DNA of 64,000 nt from Pohlia nutans (lineage: Eukaryota > Streptophyta > Bryopsida > Bryales > Mniaceae). The stretch lies in NCBI GenBank assembly GCA_022496805.1, contig CM040091.1, positions 22,000,336 through 22,064,335 on the forward strand, given 5' to 3'. Positions within the stretch are counted from its first letter, which is position 1; each line of letters starts with the position of its first letter. The notes beneath the pieces are model-generated. The model saw only the letters and a program-made list of their open reading frames with translations. It was not told the DNA's origin and ran no database searches. A program made the position numbers and the translations under genes. Positions 61,238 to 64,000 of the stretch are shown piece after piece.

Positions 61238-61772
61238 TTAACCCTTTAACGTCCCGATTCAACACTGTTTTCAAAGATTTGTTATAAAATGGTTGATGAA
61301 AAACGAAAATGGAGTTGATGTACAAAACAAAGTTGTAAATGTCAATGTGTAGATAACATCCGTACGGTTGGATTCATCATATTTATTATTAATATTTTTA
61401 AAGTAATTTTGCAAGGTTTTCTCTTGAAATTCAATTAAAAATCCAAAATTAACACAAATTTTTTTAAAAATATTGTAATGAAATTAAAATGACATGCACT
61501 ACGAGATGGTATGGTTTCCATTATTTGATTCTACTTACTATGGAAAATCTTTCTTTTTGAACTAAGATTGAAACTTGACATTGATCACTTTTATAAATAT
61601 TCAAAAATTCACATTATCTTATTTGGAAGATCCATACCGTACAAATGGTATTCAACTAGCACAAGAATGAAAAAAAAAAAAATGGATGAAAAACATCCGG
61701 TACCTACAGAAATCGAGCTGCTGAAATTCATCCGGCGTCCAGGATCTGGACGCCGCCGCGCTAAAGGGTTAA
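61238..61772 (+). mobile_element. TTAA-flanked 535-bp element, twin of 42671-43203
   Basis: TTAA-CCCTTTAACGTCCCG at the left and GCCGCGCTAAAGGG-TTAA at the right. Differences from the twin are a handful of substitutions and poly-A/T length changes. Confidence 0.9.
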
Positions 61773-62520
61773 TCAACATTCTTTGCAATAGAGTGCATGT
61801 TTCTTGATCATGTTGCATTGCAACACGAGATTTACTACAGACGTACGTTTTTAAATATCATATTCGCTGACTCCCGCCGCCATCGACACTCTCAGCCAAT
61901 CACAGGAGTTCAAACTCAGGCCCACTCACAACACGACACCTGGCACAACCTAGTTAGTGAGAAGGTCTTTACGATCCACAGCGTCGAGTGGGTAGCCCGT
62001 CAAGCTTGGAACTGATATCGTGTCGATTTCTCTTGTGACTGTCAATCTTGGAACTGATTGATTGCAATTCTGTAAGTTCGAGGAGGAACTCAGCTAGAAA
62101 ACGTCGGTGACCTGGAACTGCTCAAATCGTAAGTACGCTGGCTAACGTCTCGTCACGATCGGAATGCCGGAAACGTCGAAGGCCGTGAGCCAAGGAACAA
62201 AAAGTCTACGAACGGAACGTGTGTCTTTGTGGACACGCCAAGTCCAAACACAATTTGTTCACTGGAAAGAACTGGGTGAAGCGGTCATTGCTTGTTCTCG
62301 GTTGCAAGTTCGGTTTCCTGAACAACTCAAAACATATAGGACACTCCCGCTTCCTGCGATCAAACCACCATGATGTCAATAAGCTGAATGCCTCAGCTTG
62401 AGTCGTGAGTTTGTCACTTCTTCGTGTACATTTACAGCTTCCGAACTTCGTAGAACATAACATTCGCGATCTTGCATGTATGAGACTCATAACAAGACTA
62501 TTCCGCAGCGGCAAAGCTTT

Positions 62521-62761
62521 TTAACCCCTAAAAGGACCAAGAAGCCCAAATTGGGCCTCATGGTTTTTTTTAGCAGTTTTGAGTAGATTTTATGTGGATT
62601 TTCTTTAGTTCAAATTTGTTTGTTTTTTACCAGCATATGCACTGTTGTTCACTGATTTTAGTGATATAGATTTCATTCTCATCTGAATTGTGTTTTTCAC
62701 AATATGATCAACTTGAACTTATCATTTATAAACCATGGATCCTTGGTCCTTTAGGGGTTAA
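62521..62761 (+). mobile_element. TTAA-flanked MITE (CCCCTAAAGG family), best-preserved copy
   Basis: TTAA then CCCCTAAAAGGACCAAG at the left; CTTGGTCCTTTAGGGG then TTAA at the right, 241 bp. The terminal repeats are about 17 bp. It ends 24 bases downstream of the stop-codon side of the coiled-coil gene. Confidence 0.9.
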
Positions 62762-62785
62762 AGACTTGAGGGGAAGGCGTGGTTC

Positions 62786-63873
62786 TCACTTGGTGAGGTA
62801 CGCTTTAGTGTGGACTTTGTCATGTATAGTTTGAAGGCGCAGGCGTTCATTCTTGGCTTTACATGATTCTCGCCACAACCTCTGGTACTCGTCAACCCAC
62901 GTCTCCACCATCAATTGCCCTTCCACACTTCGCTGCAATCCAGAAACCAAGGTTATCAAACAATTAGTACGGATATCATTCAATGCTTCATCTCGTGCTT
63001 TGCCAAATTGCGGAACCTTTCGTATTGCTTCATATGCGTCCCTATTTTGAACGGAACGCAATGATAGGCGTACCTTGTATTTTTTCGATATCATATCGGA
63101 CTTGACCCGTCCAAACCGCTGGAGATTTTCTAAGCGTAGCTGCTCATGTTCCATTTTTTGTTGCTTCTTCAGGGTTCTTTCTTTCCATCTCAAGTTTCTC
63201 AGATTGGTTGCTTCCCTGTCAACAAGTATGAAGTGGACTATCGGTTAGCAACAGACATATCGCACTGTACATTGTCCAAGAAGATGCCGAAATGGTTTGT
63301 AATAAACTAAAAGATTTTAAGTAATTGATCAAAATCGTTAAGCAATAGTCAATTCGAACACGGCACATACTCTTCCTTTTTCATACTGTCCGCCATTCTT
63401 TGAAACTGCTCTCGGACATCCTCCACTTCTTGTAACCACACGAGCTGCTCCTTTTTAAGCTCGCCTTCGATGGCACTGATTTGGTTCCGCACTTTCTTCT
63501 TGGTGGACGGAGCGTAATTTTCGATTCGTTTCAAATCGTCTTGCCAGACTCGGTCCAGCTCGTACATCTGTTTATGCAGCTCACTACCATTCCAATTCAC
63601 ACATCGCTTATGAAAGAATTTTTCTAAAGCGGAAAAAGTATCAAACGACTCTTGGGGGGAAGGGATAATTATCGACGCACCCTGCGACCGTCCCTGAAGG
63701 AGCGTTGGACTTCAAAACTGCGGTTGATGGCCTTGAAGTTATTTGTCCAACGGGTCATGATTTTATTGATACGATCAAACTTGCCGTCATCAAACAACTC
63801 CCCTCTGCGCCCGTATACCTCCTTTTCGGGTAAGAGCTTCAATCCGCCCTTCTCCTTCATGCTTTTCCACCTA
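62786..63873 (-). CDS. 3' part of a charged, coiled-coil-rich protein gene, unrecognised
   Basis: Exons in transcript order: about 63873-63670 (WKSMKEKGGLKLLPEKEV... to NRSFEVQRSF), about 63636-63371 (SFDTFSALEKFFHKRC... to ADSMKKEE) and 63215-62786 (EATNLRNLRWKERTLK... to KAYLTK, stop). The last junction (GTATGT donor, GACAG acceptor) is phase-consistent. The product is rich in Lys, Glu, Arg and Gln in long helical stretches, typical of coiled coils. The first junction is unclear: the frames on the two sides of 63640-63670 differ, and the only obvious donor and acceptor would give a 32-base intron. A frameshift or a weaker donor about 60-70 bases from the acceptor is possible. The 5' part lies beyond 63873, probably outside the window. 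Family unknown to me. Confidence 0.6.
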
Positions 63874-64000
63874 CGGCATACAAGTGGAAATGAGAAAACG
63901 TGCCACGAGCACGCTTTAGGTTTACTGAAATTGCAATTGCGGTTCTCCAATTTTTCACAGCTAATTGAAAACGTGTAGGTTTACCCTTTCAATGTCATGT

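Larger units (their letters stand above)
58318..62785. other. Intergenic region after the ABP1-like exons
   Basis: No terminal ABP1 exon and no other gene recognised. It contains nested MITEs (58541-58877), a degraded TTAA-type copy (60485-60667), the 535-bp TTAA element (61238-61772) and the TTAA MITE at 62521-62761. From 61.8 to 62.5 kb the DNA is less AT-rich and may hold unrecognised exons, but I could not support any. Confidence 0.45.

Noticed and set aside
1..64000. CRISPR arrays, operons, ribosome binding sites and phage-type features
   Set aside because: The window is plant nuclear DNA. The regularly spaced repeat at 55295-55365 has only four units and no spacer structure.
1..64000. 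tRNA, rRNA or other structural RNA genes
   Set aside because: I looked for tRNA-like T-loop phrases on both strands and saw no complete cloverleaf. A covariance-model scan would be needed to exclude them.

Overview
This is a nuclear genome window from a land plant. The evidence is an AUX1/LAX auxin influx carrier, an ABP1-type germin-fold protein, a plant-type (UGT80) sterol glucosyltransferase, a cytosolic plant pyruvate kinase, plant-like introns, and Stowaway-like elements whose ends begin CTCCCTCCGTCCC. I could not fix the lineage. Two Tc1-type (DD34E) transposase genes are not what I expect in a flowering plant, so a seed-free plant is a reasonable guess, but it is an inference. Noncoding DNA is AT-rich and crowded with short inverted-repeat elements.

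Layout. 0-1.7 kb: Tc1-type transposase gene with one nonsense codon. 4.9-10.6 kb (+): complete eight-exon AUX1/LAX gene, 486 aa, with one apparent GC-AG intron. 10.6-20.9 kb: AT-rich intergenic DNA with MITEs, microsatellites and an old 1-kb foldback. 20.9-23.6 kb (-): complete five-exon ATG18 (PROPPIN) gene, 438 aa. 24-29 kb: intergenic, with an inverted pair of GAGCATC MITEs and a 1.04-kb foldback element. 29.4-30.5 kb (-): second Tc1-type transposase, intact reading frame of 345 aa. 31.6-32.1 kb (+): mitochondrial adrenodoxin-type ferredoxin. 36.1-36.6 kb (-): small single-membrane-span protein. 37.6-41.1 kb (-): complete five-exon pyruvate kinase, 524 aa. 44.4-49.9 kb (-): sterol 3-beta-glucosyltransferase, modelled with 16 exons and 715 aa. 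52.9-53.8 kb (+): two-exon 3' fragment of an unrecognised gene. 55.6-58.3 kb (+): ABP1-like gene, four exons visible, terminal exon not found and frame doubtful. 62.8-63.9 kb (-): part of a charged, coiled-coil-rich gene.

The genes are ordinary independent plant genes, not an operon or cluster. Two concern auxin (influx carrier and ABP1-like protein), but I see nothing linking them functionally here. The unusual content is the transposon community. It includes DD34E Tc1 transposases with matching short derivatives, two families of TTAA-flanked elements with CCC ends that look piggyBac-like, a TA-flanked 1.04-kb foldback built from ~180-bp units, and several families present as near-identical pairs. 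A phased array of four TGACGT motifs lies upstream of the ABP1-like gene. All gene models are by eye from splice signals, reading-frame continuity and remembered protein families; nothing was searched or computed.
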